Assembly (NCBI RefSeq): GCF_020731285.1 | Contig: NZ_JAJFOW010000038.1 | Coordinates: forward strand, 1-64,000 | Reading direction: 5' to 3' | Length of the DNA stretch: 64,000 nucleotides | Source: Cohnella baijiui | GTDB lineage: Bacteria > Bacillota > Bacilli > Paenibacillales > Paenibacillaceae | Shown here: positions 26,618 to 35,794 of the stretch, piece after piece | Position numbering within the stretch: the stretch's first letter is position 1 | Layout of the letters: every line of letters starts with the position of its first letter | Position numbers and translations under genes: made by a program | Notes under the pieces: model-generated | The model's database searches: none | Seen by the model: the letters and a program-made list of their open reading frames with translations, nothing else | Told to the model about the DNA's origin: nothing

Positions 26618-29062
26618 ATGGCAGAGATGAAGGACAAGAAGCTGTATATGATCGGCAATGCCCACCTCGACCCGGTTTGGCTGTGGCAGTGGCAGGAGGG
26701 ATTCCAGGAAGCCAAGGCGACGTTCCGTTCGGCGCTCGACCGGATGAACGAATCGGAGGACTTCATCTTCACGTCCAGCTCGGCGGCGATGTACGAGTGG
26801 GTGGAGAACAACGATCCCGGCATGTTCGAGGAGATCCGGCGGCGGGTGCGCGAGGGCCGGTGGAACATCGTAGGCGGCTGGTGGATCCAGCCCGACTGCA
26901 ACATCCCGGGGGGCGAGTCCTTCGTCCGCCAGAGCTTGTACGGCCAGCGCTATTTTCAGGAAAAGCTCGGCGTCATGGCCAAGGTCGGCTACAACGTCGA
27001 CAGCTTCGGCCACCACGGCATGCTGCCGCAAATATTGAAGAAGAGCGGTATGGACTACTACGTGATGATGCGTCCGATGCCTGGAGAGAAGGGATTGCCC
27101 GGCCGCCTTTTCTGGTGGGAGTCCGACGACGGCTCGCGCGTCCTGACGTTCCGCATCCTATTCGAATACTTGAGCTGGGGACAGGAACTGGATCGCCACG
27201 TCAGGCGGACGCTCGGCGAGTTCAAGGCGCCGCTGGACGACCTGATGCTGTTTTACGGCGTCGGCAACCATGGCGGCGGCCCAACCAAGGAGAACATCGA
27301 GAGCATTCGGCGGCTGAACGGCGAGCCCGATCTGCCGAAGCTGGTCTTCGCGACGCCCGACCGGTATTTCCGGGACATGGAGGACAAGGGGCTCGACCTG
27401 CCGGTCGTGCACGACGACCTGCAGCATCACGCCAGCGGCTGCTACGCGGCCCACTCGGGCATCAAGCAGTGGAACCGGCAGGCGGAAAACCGGCTGGCCG
27501 CGGCGGAGAAGTACGCGGCGCTCGCCTCCTGGATCACGGGCCAGCCGTATCCGAAGGCGGATCTCGGCCGCGCCTGGAAAAACGTCCTGTTCAACCAATT
27601 CCATGACATCCTGGCCGGCACGAGCCTGGAGTCGGCGTACGAGGACGCGCGCTATCTGTACGGCGAGGCGATGGCGATCGCGGACCGCACGCTGAACTAC
27701 GCCGTCCAGTCGCTGTCCTGGCGCGTCGGCATCGAGCAGGACGAGGGGATGAAGCCGATCGTCGTCTTCAACCCGCACGCCTGGCCGAGCGTGACAAACG
27801 TGGAGCTCGAAGTCGGCGGCATCGGCCCGAAGACGGTGCTGACGGACGAAACCGGCGCCCCGGTTCCGTTCCAAACGGTCCGGTCCCAGGCGTCCGCCGG
27901 CGGGAGATTCCGGCTCAGCTTCATGGCGGAGCTGCCGCCGCTCGGATACCGCACGTACAGGCTCGTCCTCGCATCCGAATCGCTGCGTCCGGTCGGCGAG
28001 CCGATCGCCGCCAGCGATCTGGTGCTGGAAAACGGCCGGTTCCGCCTCGAATTCGACCGCGATACGGGGTGGATCAAAAGCCTGCGCGACAAGCGGACCG
28101 ATTACGAGGTGTTCGCGGGCCCGGCGGCGAAGCCGGTCGTGCTCGAGGACCGCTCCGATACGTGGAGCCACGACGTCCTGCACTTCGACAAGCCGGTCGG
28201 CGCCTTCGAGGCCGTCAAGGTATTCCGTGCGGAGCACGGCCCCGTCAAGTCGGTCATCCGGGTCGTCAGCGCCTATGGCAGCTCCAAGCTGATCCAGGAC
28301 TTCGCGATGTATCCGGACCGGGATCAGATCGACGTGCAGGTGACGGTCGATTGGCGCGAGACGTTCAAAATGCTGAAGCTGGTCTTCCCGGTCGAGACCG
28401 TCTTCAGCAAGCTGACCTACGAAATCCCGTACGGCACGATCGAGCGGGAGACTAACGGCGAGGAGGAGCCGGGCCAGAGCTGGGTCGACTTGACGGGCAT
28501 CACCCGCAAGACGAACCGCGTGTACGGCATGAGCCTGCTTAACGACGCTAAATACAGCTACAGCTGTCGGAACCGAGAGTTGGCGCTGACCGTGCTTCGC
28601 AGCCCGATCTACGCGCATCACGATCCGTACGTGCCCGAGCCGGACGGCGAGTACGCCTTTATCGATCAGGGCATCCAGCGTTTCTCCTATTCGCTGCTGC
28701 CTCACGAAGGCGGCTGGGAGCAGGCGGGGACGGTGCGGCGGGCCGCCGAGCTGAACTGCCGGCCGACCTCGGTCATCGAGACGCATCACGAAGGGCCGCT
28801 GCCGCAGCGGGACGCGTACGTGTCGACCGACCGGGACAACATCGTGGTGAGCGCGATCAAGCTTGCCGAAGAAGGCGACGACCTGATCGTCAGATGCTAC
28901 GAAACCGAGAAGCAGGCGACGACCGCGGAGATCGCGCTGCCGCTGTGGAATCGCGTCATCCGCGCCTCGTTTGGTCCGAACGAGATCAAGACGTTCCGCG
29001 TGCCGCGCGATCCGGCGTCGGCCGTGACGGAGACGGATCTGCTCGAGCGCGGAATCGGCTGA
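26618..29062 (+). CDS. Alpha-mannosidase-like glycoside hydrolase, GH38
   Basis: An 814-aa cytoplasmic GH38 enzyme, with no signal peptide. Zinc-site and catalytic motifs are clear: GNAHLDPVWLW (H16, D18), GYNVDSFGHHG with nucleophile D128, and FNQFHDILAGTS holding another zinc histidine. The central and C-terminal beta-rich domains complete the usual layout. GGAAGGAGAGAGG lies just upstream of the chosen ATG; the frame is open further upstream only through the short repeats. The enzyme probably removes alpha-linked mannose from imported glycans (family knowledge), and the ROK and SIS genes after it would process the sugar. Confidence 0.92.
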   Translation: MAEMKDKKLYMIGNAHLDPVWLWQWQEGFQEAKATFRSALDRMNESEDFIFTSSSAAMYEWVENNDPGMFEEIRRRVREGRWNIVGGWWIQPDCNIPGGESFVRQSLYGQRYFQEKLGVMAKVGYNVDSFGHHGMLPQILKKSGMDYYVMMRPMPGEKGLPGRLFWWESDDGSRVLTFRILFEYLSWGQELDRHVRRTLGEFKAPLDDLMLFYGVGNHGGGPTKENIESIRRLNGEPDLPKLVFATPDRYFRDMEDKGLDLPVVHDDLQHHASGCYAAHSGIKQWNRQAENRLAAAEKYAALASWITGQPYPKADLGRAWKNVLFNQFHDILAGTSLESAYEDARYLYGEAMAIADRTLNYAVQSLSWRVGIEQDEGMKPIVVFNPHAWPSVTNVELEVGGIGPKTVLTDETGAPVPFQTVRSQASAGGRFRLSFMAELPPLGYRTYRLVLASESLRPVGEPIAASDLVLENGRFRLEFDRDTGWIKSLRDKRTDYEVFAGPAAKPVVLEDRSDTWSHDVLHFDKPVGAFEAVKVFRAEHGPVKSVIRVVSAYGSSKLIQDFAMYPDRDQIDVQVTVDWRETFKMLKLVFPVETVFSKLTYEIPYGTIERETNGEEEPGQSWVDLTGITRKTNRVYGMSLLNDAKYSYSCRNRELALTVLRSPIYAHHDPYVPEPDGEYAFIDQGIQRFSYSLLPHEGGWEQAGTVRRAAELNCRPTSVIETHHEGPLPQRDAYVSTDRDNIVVSAIKLAEEGDDLIVRCYETEKQATTAEIALPLWNRVIRASFGPNEIKTFRVPRDPASAVTETDLLERGIG

Positions 29063-29079
29063 AGAAAGGAGTGGGGACG

Positions 29080-29712
29080 ATGAACGGCGTATTCGAGGAG
29101 CTGACGGACCGCTACCCCGAGCTGTCGGCATGCTTGGAGGACATTGCGCTCGCTTACGAAACGGCGCGGGACTCGTTCGCGCGGGGCGGCAAGATGCTGC
29201 TCGCGGGCAACGGCGGCAGCGCCGCCGATTGCGAGCATGTGGTCGGAGAGCTGATGAAGGGCTTTCTGTCGCCGCGGCGGCTCGCGCCGGCGGAGCGGGA
29301 GAAGCTGCTCATGTGGGGCGAGGAGGACGGCGCTTACCTGGCCGACCGGCTGCAAGGCGCGCTGCCGGCGATTTCGCTGGTCAGCCAGTCGGCGCTCGCG
29401 ACGGCTTACATCAACGACGTGGCGGCCGACATGGTGTTCGCCCAGCAGGTATACGGCTACGGCCGGCCCGAGGACACGCTCGTCGTCTTCAGCACGTCGG
29501 GCAGCTCGGCCAACGTGGTGCGCGCCGTGCAGGTGGCGAAGGCGGTCGGCATGCGGACGATTGGCCTCACAGGCCGGGGCGGCGGGCGGCTCAAGACGTT
29601 GTGCGACGTGACGATCCGCGTGCCGTACGACCGGACGCCGGACATCCAGGAGCGCCATCTGCCGATCTACCATGCGCTGTGCGTCCGGCTGGAGGAGGCG
29701 TTCTTCCCATGA
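29080..29712 (+). CDS. SIS-domain phosphosugar isomerase, GmhA-like
   Basis: A 210-aa single-SIS protein. GNGGSAADCEHVVGELMKGF, INDVAADMVFAQQV and STSGSSANVVRAV line up well with GmhA (sedoheptulose-7-phosphate isomerase), though GmhA-like SIS proteins also occur in other phosphosugar pathways. A loop of about 35 residues (SPRRLAPAEREKLLMWGEEDG) between the first two motifs is longer than I expect for GmhA. It follows the GH38 gene by 17 bp with AAAGGAG in the gap, and its stop overlaps the ROK kinase start (ATGA). No other heptose-pathway gene is in the window. Confidence 0.82.
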   Translation: MNGVFEELTDRYPELSACLEDIALAYETARDSFARGGKMLLAGNGGSAADCEHVVGELMKGFLSPRRLAPAEREKLLMWGEEDGAYLADRLQGALPAISLVSQSALATAYINDVAADMVFAQQVYGYGRPEDTLVVFSTSGSSANVVRAVQVAKAVGMRTIGLTGRGGGRLKTLCDVTIRVPYDRTPDIQERHLPIYHALCVRLEEAFFP

Positions 29713-30731
29713 GGCGGTTGCTCGCGGGCGTCGATATCGGTGGGACGAAGTGCGCGGTCGTCGTCGGCGCGGCGACGGCGGACGAGGTGCTGTTTCTCGG
29801 GAAGCGCAGCTTTCCGACGCCTTCCGATCCCCGGACGGCGATCGGGGCGCTGAGCGAAGCGTTGGCCGAGCTGCTGGCGGAGCATGCGGACGCGGAAGGG
29901 ACGGGCGGGGCGCTGCAGGCGATCGGCATCAGCTGCGGCGGCCCGCTCGACAGCGCGCGGGGCCGCGTGCTGTCGCCGCCGAACCTGCCCGGATGGGACG
30001 ACATCGACGTCGTCGGCCCGTTCCGCGAGCGATTCGGCGTGCCTGTGGCGCTGCAGAACGACGCCAACGCCTGCGCGCTGGCCGAGTGGCGCTGGGGAGC
30101 GGGCAAAGGCGCGCAACATATGGTGTTCCTCACGTTCGGCACGGGTATGGGAGCCGGCCTCATCCTGAACGGCAAGCTGTACGCCGGGGCGAACGACATG
30201 GCCGGCGAGGTCGGCCACGTCCGGCTCGCGGAGGACGGCCCGCGCGGCTACGGCAAGGCGGGATCGTTCGAAGGCTTCTGCAGCGGCGGAGGCATCGCCC
30301 GACTCGCCGAAGACATGATCGAGGATTGGCGGAAGCTGGGGCGGGAGACGCTGCTGGGCGCTCCTGCGGCGGACGGCGCGCCGGTCGAGATAACGGCGCG
30401 GCACGTCGCGGAGGCGGCGCTTGCAGGCGACGAGCTCGCGGCGGTCGTCATCCGGCTTGTCGGACAGCAGCTGGGCCGGGGGCTTGCGATGCTGGTGGAC
30501 GTGCTGAACCCCGAGCGCATCGTCATCGGGAGCATTTATGCGCGGCAGGAACGGCTGCTCGCGCCGATCGTGCTGGAGGAGCTGCGGCGGGAAGCGCTGC
30601 CGAACGCCCTCGCGGCATGCCGCATCCTGCCGTCGGCCCTGCGCGAGCAGGTGGGCGACGCGGCCGGTCTGTCGGTCGCCATGCACGCGCTGGAGCAGGC
30701 CGGCGAAGCGGCGATTTCGGATCGGATATAA
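29709..30731 (+). CDS. ROK-family sugar kinase without the usual zinc-cysteine motif
   Basis: A 340-aa ROK protein: phosphate loop GVDIGGTKCAVV, catalytic aspartate in LQNDANACALAEW, second ATP loop FGTGMGAGLILNG, and EVGHVRL. Where most ROK kinases have a CxCGxxGCxE zinc motif this one reads GPRGYGKAGSFEGFCSGGG, with only one cysteine. The fold is otherwise complete and there is no N-terminal DNA-binding domain, so it should be a kinase (glucose, mannose, fructose or N-acylmannosamine type) rather than a repressor. It starts in a 4-nt overlap with the SIS gene. Confidence 0.88.
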   Translation: MRRLLAGVDIGGTKCAVVVGAATADEVLFLGKRSFPTPSDPRTAIGALSEALAELLAEHADAEGTGGALQAIGISCGGPLDSARGRVLSPPNLPGWDDIDVVGPFRERFGVPVALQNDANACALAEWRWGAGKGAQHMVFLTFGTGMGAGLILNGKLYAGANDMAGEVGHVRLAEDGPRGYGKAGSFEGFCSGGGIARLAEDMIEDWRKLGRETLLGAPAADGAPVEITARHVAEAALAGDELAAVVIRLVGQQLGRGLAMLVDVLNPERIVIGSIYARQERLLAPIVLEELRREALPNALAACRILPSALREQVGDAAGLSVAMHALEQAGEAAISDRI

Positions 30732-30773
30732 TCCCGCGATATGCGAATGGAGAAGCGAATGTTTAACGGAATA

Positions 30774-30821
30774 AAAGAAACGGATAACTGAAAGAAACGG
30801 ATAACGGAAGGAAAGAAACGG
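30774..30821 (+). repeat. Short A-rich direct repeat before the GH36 gene
   Basis: AAAGAAACGG occurs three times; the first two copies are followed by ATAACKGA. It may be a slippage-generated repeat in the leader of the next gene. No terminator or clear promoter is visible between 30732 and 30832. Confidence 0.7.
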
Positions 30822-30832
30822 AGGCGCTCGGC

Positions 30833-32986
30833 ATGTTCGGATGGATGACGTTGATCGCGCCGGCGGATAAGGCGTGGCGCGGGCGCGTGGCCTGCGAAGC
30901 GCAAGTGGCCGGCACGGCGGGCGCGGGAGGAACGACGACGCTGCCGCTGTCCCCGTCGGCGGAGGCGGAAACGTCCGCGGGCGCGGACCGGCTCGGGGAA
31001 TACCGGGAGACGCTGCTGCGGTTCGCGAATTCCGAGGGGAAGGTGCGGGTTTCGCTCGCGCTGCGTCGATACGACGCATTCGCGATCGGCACCGTTACCG
31101 GCGAGATCGCAAACGACAACGCCTTCGGCGGGCAAACCGTCTTCGCGCCCGACGGCGCGCTGCTGCTGCGGTTGTCCGCAAGCGAGGCGAAGGGCCGATG
31201 GATGGCCGGCTATCAGCACAAGGACTGGTGGGCGCGGCCCGCGTTCGGCTCGCGCTGGTCCGAGGTGCCTGCGCGAACGCAGTCGCTGCTGGCCCAGGCG
31301 GCGGACTGCGGCTACGCGCACCTGCTCCCCGTTTGCAGTCCTACGGTCAGAGCGGACGTCCAGGGAGAAGAGGGCGGCGTCGGCATCCGGCTGTCGACCG
31401 GTCGGGCCGGGCTGACCCGGCTCGAGAGCGCGGCATTCGTCTTCGGCGAAGGCGCGGACCCGTATGCCTTGGTCGAGCGCCATGCGGAAGCGGCGATGGC
31501 GGCATTGGGGCATCCCGGACGGACGCGGGCGGCCAAGACGTATCCTGCGCTGTTCGACAAGCTCGGCTGGTGCAGCTGGGACGCGTTCTACCACCAAGTG
31601 AACGAGGAAGGCGTGCTCGCGAAGGCGGAGGAGCTGCGCGAGCTGGACGTTCCGGTCGGGTGGTTCATGATCGACGACGGCTGGTCGACCGTGAAGGACG
31701 GGCGGCTCGCCGCCTGGGAAGCGGACCCGGTCAAGTTCCCGGGCGGTCTCGGCCGCACGGTCCGGACGCTCAAGGAGCGGTACGGCATCGGCCGCGTCGG
31801 CGTCTGGCACACGATCGCCGGCTACTGGAACGGCGTCGATCCCGATAGCACGATCGCGCGCGCGTACGCGCCATTCTTGCGGACGAACGCGCGGGGCCTT
31901 CTGCTGCCCGCTCCCGAGCCCGGCGCCGGCTTCGGCTTTTGGCACGGCTGGCACGGATGGCTGAAGCGCCAAGGCGTGGACTTCGTCAAGGTGGACAGCC
32001 AGAGCGCCGTCGCCCATCTGTGGAGCGGCGCGCACGGCGCCTGCGAAGCGGCCGCCGCCTCGCACGACGCGCTCGAAGCGTCCGTCGCGCTGCACTTCGA
32101 CGACGCGATCATCAACTGCATGGGCATGTCGGCGGACAGCGTATGGAACCGGCCGCGCTCGGCCGTCTCCCGCAGCAGCGACGACTTCGTGCCGCAGGAG
32201 CGGAGAGGGTTCGCCGAGCATGCGCTGCAGAACGCTTATAATTCTTATTTGCACGGCGCTTTTTACTGGGGCGACTGGGATATGTTCTGGACGCGCAACC
32301 ACGACGACGTGCAAAACGCGGTGCTGCGCGCCGTCAGCGGCGGTCCCGTCTATATCAGCGATCCGCCGGGCCGGACCGACGCCGCCAAGCTGCGGCCGCT
32401 CGTCTACGCGGACGGGACGATCCTGCGCTGCGACCGGACGTCCAACCCGACGACGGACTGCCTGCTTCGCGACCCGATCCGGGAGCCGGTGCCGCTCAAG
32501 CTGTGGAATACGGCGGGCGGAGCGGGCGTCGTCGCGGCCTTCCATCTGACCGAAGGCGCGGCCGATGTCGAAGGGACCGTCGGCCCCGGCGACGTGCCGG
32601 GGCTGGCCGGCGAGCGCTTTGCCGTTTACGAGCATTTCTCCCGGTCGGCGTCGGTCGTCGGGGCGGAGGCGGCGGTCCCGTTCCGTCTCGGCCCGGAAGG
32701 CTGCGCGTTATATACGATCGTGCCGCTTCAAGGGGCGTATGGCTTTGCCCCGATCGGGCTGACGGACAAATACGTGTCCGCGCATGCGATCGCGGACTGC
32801 CGGATGGAGGAGCGGAGGGCGACGGTCCGGCTGAAGGAAGGCGGGACGTTCGCGTTCGTCGCGGATCGCGCGCCCTCCGCCGTCCGGATCGACGGGGTGG
32901 ACATCGAGGCCGCTCCGCTCGGCGGCGGCTTGTATGAAGTCGTGCTGCCAAACGGATCGCGCGACGTCGACATCCGCTTCGGCTAA
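30833..32986 (+). CDS. GH36-type alpha-galactosidase / raffinose-synthase-like protein
   Basis: A 717-aa cytoplasmic protein of the Sip1/raffinose-synthase branch of GH36: GWCSWDAFY (245-253), VPVGWFMIDDGW (274-284), nucleophile D388 in DFVKVDSQS, and SRSSDDFVP holding the likely acid/base. In bacteria these proteins are usually alpha-galactosidases rather than synthases (family knowledge; not shown here). CGGAGGCG lies upstream of the ATG. It is the last gene before a strong terminator, so it ends the LacI operon. With GH38 it suggests a substrate carrying alpha-mannose and/or alpha-galactose, such as galactomannan side chains or a plant oligosaccharide. Confidence 0.85.
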   Translation: MFGWMTLIAPADKAWRGRVACEAQVAGTAGAGGTTTLPLSPSAEAETSAGADRLGEYRETLLRFANSEGKVRVSLALRRYDAFAIGTVTGEIANDNAFGGQTVFAPDGALLLRLSASEAKGRWMAGYQHKDWWARPAFGSRWSEVPARTQSLLAQAADCGYAHLLPVCSPTVRADVQGEEGGVGIRLSTGRAGLTRLESAAFVFGEGADPYALVERHAEAAMAALGHPGRTRAAKTYPALFDKLGWCSWDAFYHQVNEEGVLAKAEELRELDVPVGWFMIDDGWSTVKDGRLAAWEADPVKFPGGLGRTVRTLKERYGIGRVGVWHTIAGYWNGVDPDSTIARAYAPFLRTNARGLLLPAPEPGAGFGFWHGWHGWLKRQGVDFVKVDSQSAVAHLWSGAHGACEAAAASHDALEASVALHFDDAIINCMGMSADSVWNRPRSAVSRSSDDFVPQERRGFAEHALQNAYNSYLHGAFYWGDWDMFWTRNHDDVQNAVLRAVSGGPVYISDPPGRTDAAKLRPLVYADGTILRCDRTSNPTTDCLLRDPIREPVPLKLWNTAGGAGVVAAFHLTEGAADVEGTVGPGDVPGLAGERFAVYEHFSRSASVVGAEAAVPFRLGPEGCALYTIVPLQGAYGFAPIGLTDKYVSAHAIADCRMEERRATVRLKEGGTFAFVADRAPSAVRIDGVDIEAAPLGGGLYEVVLPNGSRDVDIRFG

Positions 32987-33101
32987 GGGCGAAATACGAA
33001 ACCGTGCTTGACGTTCGGGTAATGTCGCATCTCCCGGGCGGCCGCCAACGCTTTTTTCGACCGCTCGTCGGTTTCCGACGCTCTTCCGCACCCGCGCCTG
33101 A

Positions 33102-33149
33102 CCGGATTCGCCAAACGTGCGCACGTTGGCGAATCCGGCTTTTCTTTTC
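33102..33149 (+). terminator. Intrinsic terminator of the LacI operon
   Basis: An 18-bp stem (one bulged A), CCGGATTCGCC...GGCGAATCCGG, followed by CTTTTCTTTT. Confidence 0.92.
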
Positions 33150-33251
33150 CCGGGAAATAACGGCAAAATCTGGCGCAGTGGCGACGGCAACGACGGCTAA
33201 CGTCAAATGAAGCCATCGAATGCCGAAAGCGCTTGCTAGCCCCGGCCGGTT

Positions 33252-33280
33252 TTGCTCCGCGGTTCGACTCGTGGTACGCT
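33252..33280 (+). promoter_or_regulatory. Candidate promoter of the peroxiredoxin gene
   Basis: TTGCTC, 17 bp, TACGCT. Spacing is ideal but both boxes are imperfect. Confidence 0.45.
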
Positions 33281-33316
33281 GTTGTCAAACCAAAGCGAAC
33301 CGAAGGAGTCACCCGC

Positions 33317-33787
33317 ATGACAACCCCATTAACGATCGGCGCGCCGGCGCCGGATTTCGCGCTTGCCGCATCGAACGGCAAGACCGTTTCGCTCAGCCAA
33401 TACCGCGGCCGGAAGGTCGTGATCTACTTTTATCCGCAGGACGATACGCCGACCTGCACCCAGCAATCCTGCGATTTCCGCGACGCGGTGCCGGACTTCG
33501 ACAAGACGGGTGCCGTCGTGCTCGGCATCAGTCCCGACGATCTCAAGTCCCACCGCAAATTCGCGGACAAATTCGGCTTGCCTTTCCTGCTGCTGTCGGA
33601 TCCCGATCATGCCATCGCGGAGCAGTACGGCGTCTGGCAGATGAAGAAGCTGTACGGCCGGGAATACATGGGCATCGTGCGGTCGACGTTTCTGATCGAC
33701 GAGGCGGGCATTCTTCGGCAAGAATGGCGCAACATCCGGGTGAAGGGACATATCGCCAAAGTGCTGGAAGCGGCAAAGAAAACGTAG
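33317..33787 (+). CDS. bcp: Thioredoxin-dependent thiol peroxidase (peroxiredoxin Q/BCP)
   Basis: A 156-aa cytoplasmic peroxiredoxin reducing H2O2 and organic peroxides. The peroxidatic cysteine C47 in DDTPTCTQQSC and the resolving C52 five residues later match the atypical two-cysteine BCP pattern. The N-terminal GAPAPDFALAASNG and GVWQMKKLYGREYMGIVRSTFLID are typical. Length is normal. GAAGGAG precedes the ATG. It is a single gene facing a convergent YCII gene, and the two stops are only 21 bp apart with no obvious terminator between. Confidence 0.94.
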   Translation: MTTPLTIGAPAPDFALAASNGKTVSLSQYRGRKVVIYFYPQDDTPTCTQQSCDFRDAVPDFDKTGAVVLGISPDDLKSHRKFADKFGLPFLLLSDPDHAIAEQYGVWQMKKLYGREYMGIVRSTFLIDEAGILRQEWRNIRVKGHIAKVLEAAKKT

Positions 33788-33808
33788 GAGGAGCCGGCCG
33801 TTTGCCGG

Positions 33809-34183
33809 TCAATCCAACTTTTCGAAGTAATGGATGGGACGGATTTCGACGCCCCATCCGAACCGCTCTCCCGCGGCAAGCTGCACGGCGGGATGCAGGG
33901 AGGCTACGCGGATGGCTTCCTCCATATCCGATGCTTCGACGAGGAACGCGCTGCCGATCATTTCCTTCGTTTCAATAAAAGGACCGTCCGTGATCGACAA
34001 TTTCCCGCCGACCCGCCGCAGGCATTTCGCGTCCTGGGAGAGGCCGGCATCAAGTTTCGTTTGACCGGTCCGGTAAAGCTGCTCGAGATGAGGCGGACAG
34101 GCGGCCATAACTTCATCGATCTCCTCTTTGGGGCAGGCGTTCATTTTCTCGGAATCCAGGTACCCCAGGCACAAAAATTTCAT
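33809..34183 (-). CDS. YCII-related DGPF-domain protein
   Basis: A 124-aa protein of the YCII/COG3795 family. The diagnostic stretch is SITDGPFIETKEMIGSAFLVEA, followed by the EEAIRVASLHPAV helix. A strong AAAAGGAGAT site lies just before the ATG on the minus strand. These ferredoxin-like-fold proteins are often next to ECF sigma factors or regulators, but none is present here. The biochemical role is not known to me. It is convergent with bcp and divergent from the polysaccharide deacetylase. Confidence 0.9.
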   Translation of the reverse strand: MKFLCLGYLDSEKMNACPKEEIDEVMAACPPHLEQLYRTGQTKLDAGLSQDAKCLRRVGGKLSITDGPFIETKEMIGSAFLVEASDMEEAIRVASLHPAVQLAAGERFGWGVEIRPIHYFEKLD

Positions 34184-34322
34184 GGTTCGATCTCCTTTTC
34201 AACGGATTTTGGCGTATCTATTCCAGACGACGAACGGCGCGGCGAAATATCGACGGCTTTTCAAAAAATATATCGCATAGAGGCCAAACCGGTTAGCATA
34301 CGTATGGTCGCCTGCGTCCGGC

Positions 34323-34340
34323 GTCTCTTATAATAGAGAC
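34323..34340 (+). promoter_or_regulatory. Candidate deacetylase promoter: -10 box framed by an inverted repeat
   Basis: TATAAT at 34329-34334 is flanked exactly by GTCTCT and AGAGAC. No convincing -35 is seen 17 bp upstream. The symmetry suggests a regulator binding over the -10. Confidence 0.5.
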
Positions 34341-34408
34341 ATATGGATTGGAAGTCTCCCATATATTTTAGAAAATGATAGGTTATCGCGATATGGGAGG
34401 AACGGAAA

Positions 34409-35713
34409 ATGAGAGAGCGGGCGCAAACGTACGGAAGCAAGCGGAGAAGGGCCGGAAAACGAAGCGGCGCCAAAGCGTGGGTAATATGGCTCGGACTGCT
34501 CGCGTTCGTCGGCATCGCCGGCGGGATCGCGGGTGTTCCGGGCACAGCGGGCGCGGCGATCGCGTCCGCGGCGTCCGCTTCGGCTCAAGCAGCGTCCGCT
34601 TCGGCAGTCAAGCATCCTCCGACCGTCTACCTGACCTTCGACGACGGTCCGAGCAACTTGACGGACCAGGTGCTCGCCATTTTGAAAAAAGAGAAGGTGC
34701 TTGCGACTTTCTTCGTCCTCGGCGCCGAGGTCAAAGCCCATCCGGACAAGCTGCGCGCCATCGCGGCGGCCGGGCACGCGATCGGGAACCACACTTACGA
34801 TCACGTCTACAAAGAGTTGTACGGCAGTTTCCACAACTTCGCGGATCAGGTCGTTGCGACCGAGAAAATCATTGCGGACACCGCCGGCGTGCAGACGCGG
34901 CTGCTGCGGGCGCCGGGCGGGACGTATGGCAACTTCGACCGGTTGTATTTCGACTCGCTGCAGCAAGCGGGGTACATCCTTTTCGACTGGAACGTCGACA
35001 GCGGGGACGCGCGCCGCAAAAACGTGCCCGCCTCCGAAATCGTCGCCAACGTGAAGGGAACCAAGCTGAAAACCGAGATGATCGTCCTCATGCACGACGG
35101 GAAGGGGCACGACGAGTCGGTCAAAGCGCTCCCCGCGATCATCGCCTTCTATAAAAAGCAAGGCTATACGTTCGGCAAGCTGTCGGACGCCGTGACGCCG
35201 ACCGTCTTCCGGCTGGCCGACCAGCTGAAATGGAGCCGCAAGGAGCCTTCGCTCGAGACGGCGGTCGCCTGGCTGGGCGGAGCCGGAGCGGCCGTCCCCG
35301 CGGCCGAGGCGATCGCGCCGCCAGCCGCGCCGGAGGACGAGGCGGCATCCGCCGCCTGGCTCGCGGAGTGGAACATGCTGCCATCGGATCTTGTCTACGT
35401 CAAGGGAGCACCCTATGTCTCCTTGCGGTTGTGGGCGGACCGGATGGAGGGGACCGCGGAATGGGATCCTGTAGCTCGGCAATCCACCTACGCGGCGCAA
35501 GACCGCACGCTGACGCTGTCTCTCGACAGCGGGACGCTCGTCGCGACGAACGAAGCCGGCGAGGCGCACAGCTGGCGCGTCCCGGTCGTCGAGAAGAGCG
35601 GCGGCGCGATGATCCCGCTGGACGCGCTCCGGACGGCGCTCTTGAAGGCTCCGGCCGACGATCCGGTTGCCTTGACGCTGTCGGAGGGGCAAAGCTATAA
35701 TGACAACAATTGA
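34409..35713 (+). CDS. Exported polysaccharide deacetylase (CE4) with C-terminal copper-amine-oxidase-like domain
   Basis: A 434-aa envelope protein: cationic N-terminus, one TM or signal segment at about 24-45, an Ala/Ser-rich linker, then a NodB domain with motif 1 TFDDGPS (D78, D79), motif 2 HTYDH (metal ligands H128 and H132), RAPGGTYG, and LMHDGKGH. CE4 enzymes remove N-acetyl groups from peptidoglycan GlcNAc/MurNAc or other glycans. Residues from about 320 resemble a copper-amine-oxidase-like stalk domain, common in Paenibacillus wall enzymes. GGAGGAACGG precedes the ATG. The wall target is inferred. It is followed 81 bp later by guaA, with no terminator seen. Confidence 0.92.
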   Translation: MRERAQTYGSKRRRAGKRSGAKAWVIWLGLLAFVGIAGGIAGVPGTAGAAIASAASASAQAASASAVKHPPTVYLTFDDGPSNLTDQVLAILKKEKVLATFFVLGAEVKAHPDKLRAIAAAGHAIGNHTYDHVYKELYGSFHNFADQVVATEKIIADTAGVQTRLLRAPGGTYGNFDRLYFDSLQQAGYILFDWNVDSGDARRKNVPASEIVANVKGTKLKTEMIVLMHDGKGHDESVKALPAIIAFYKKQGYTFGKLSDAVTPTVFRLADQLKWSRKEPSLETAVAWLGGAGAAVPAAEAIAPPAAPEDEAASAAWLAEWNMLPSDLVYVKGAPYVSLRLWADRMEGTAEWDPVARQSTYAAQDRTLTLSLDSGTLVATNEAGEAHSWRVPVVEKSGGAMIPLDALRTALLKAPADDPVALTLSEGQSYNDNN

Positions 35714-35794
35714 TTTGCTTGTACCCAGCGAAACGTACAATCGGCAGGCTTCGCCGCGATTCCCGTTAGCAACCTAGGAGGCTCGGTTCACACA

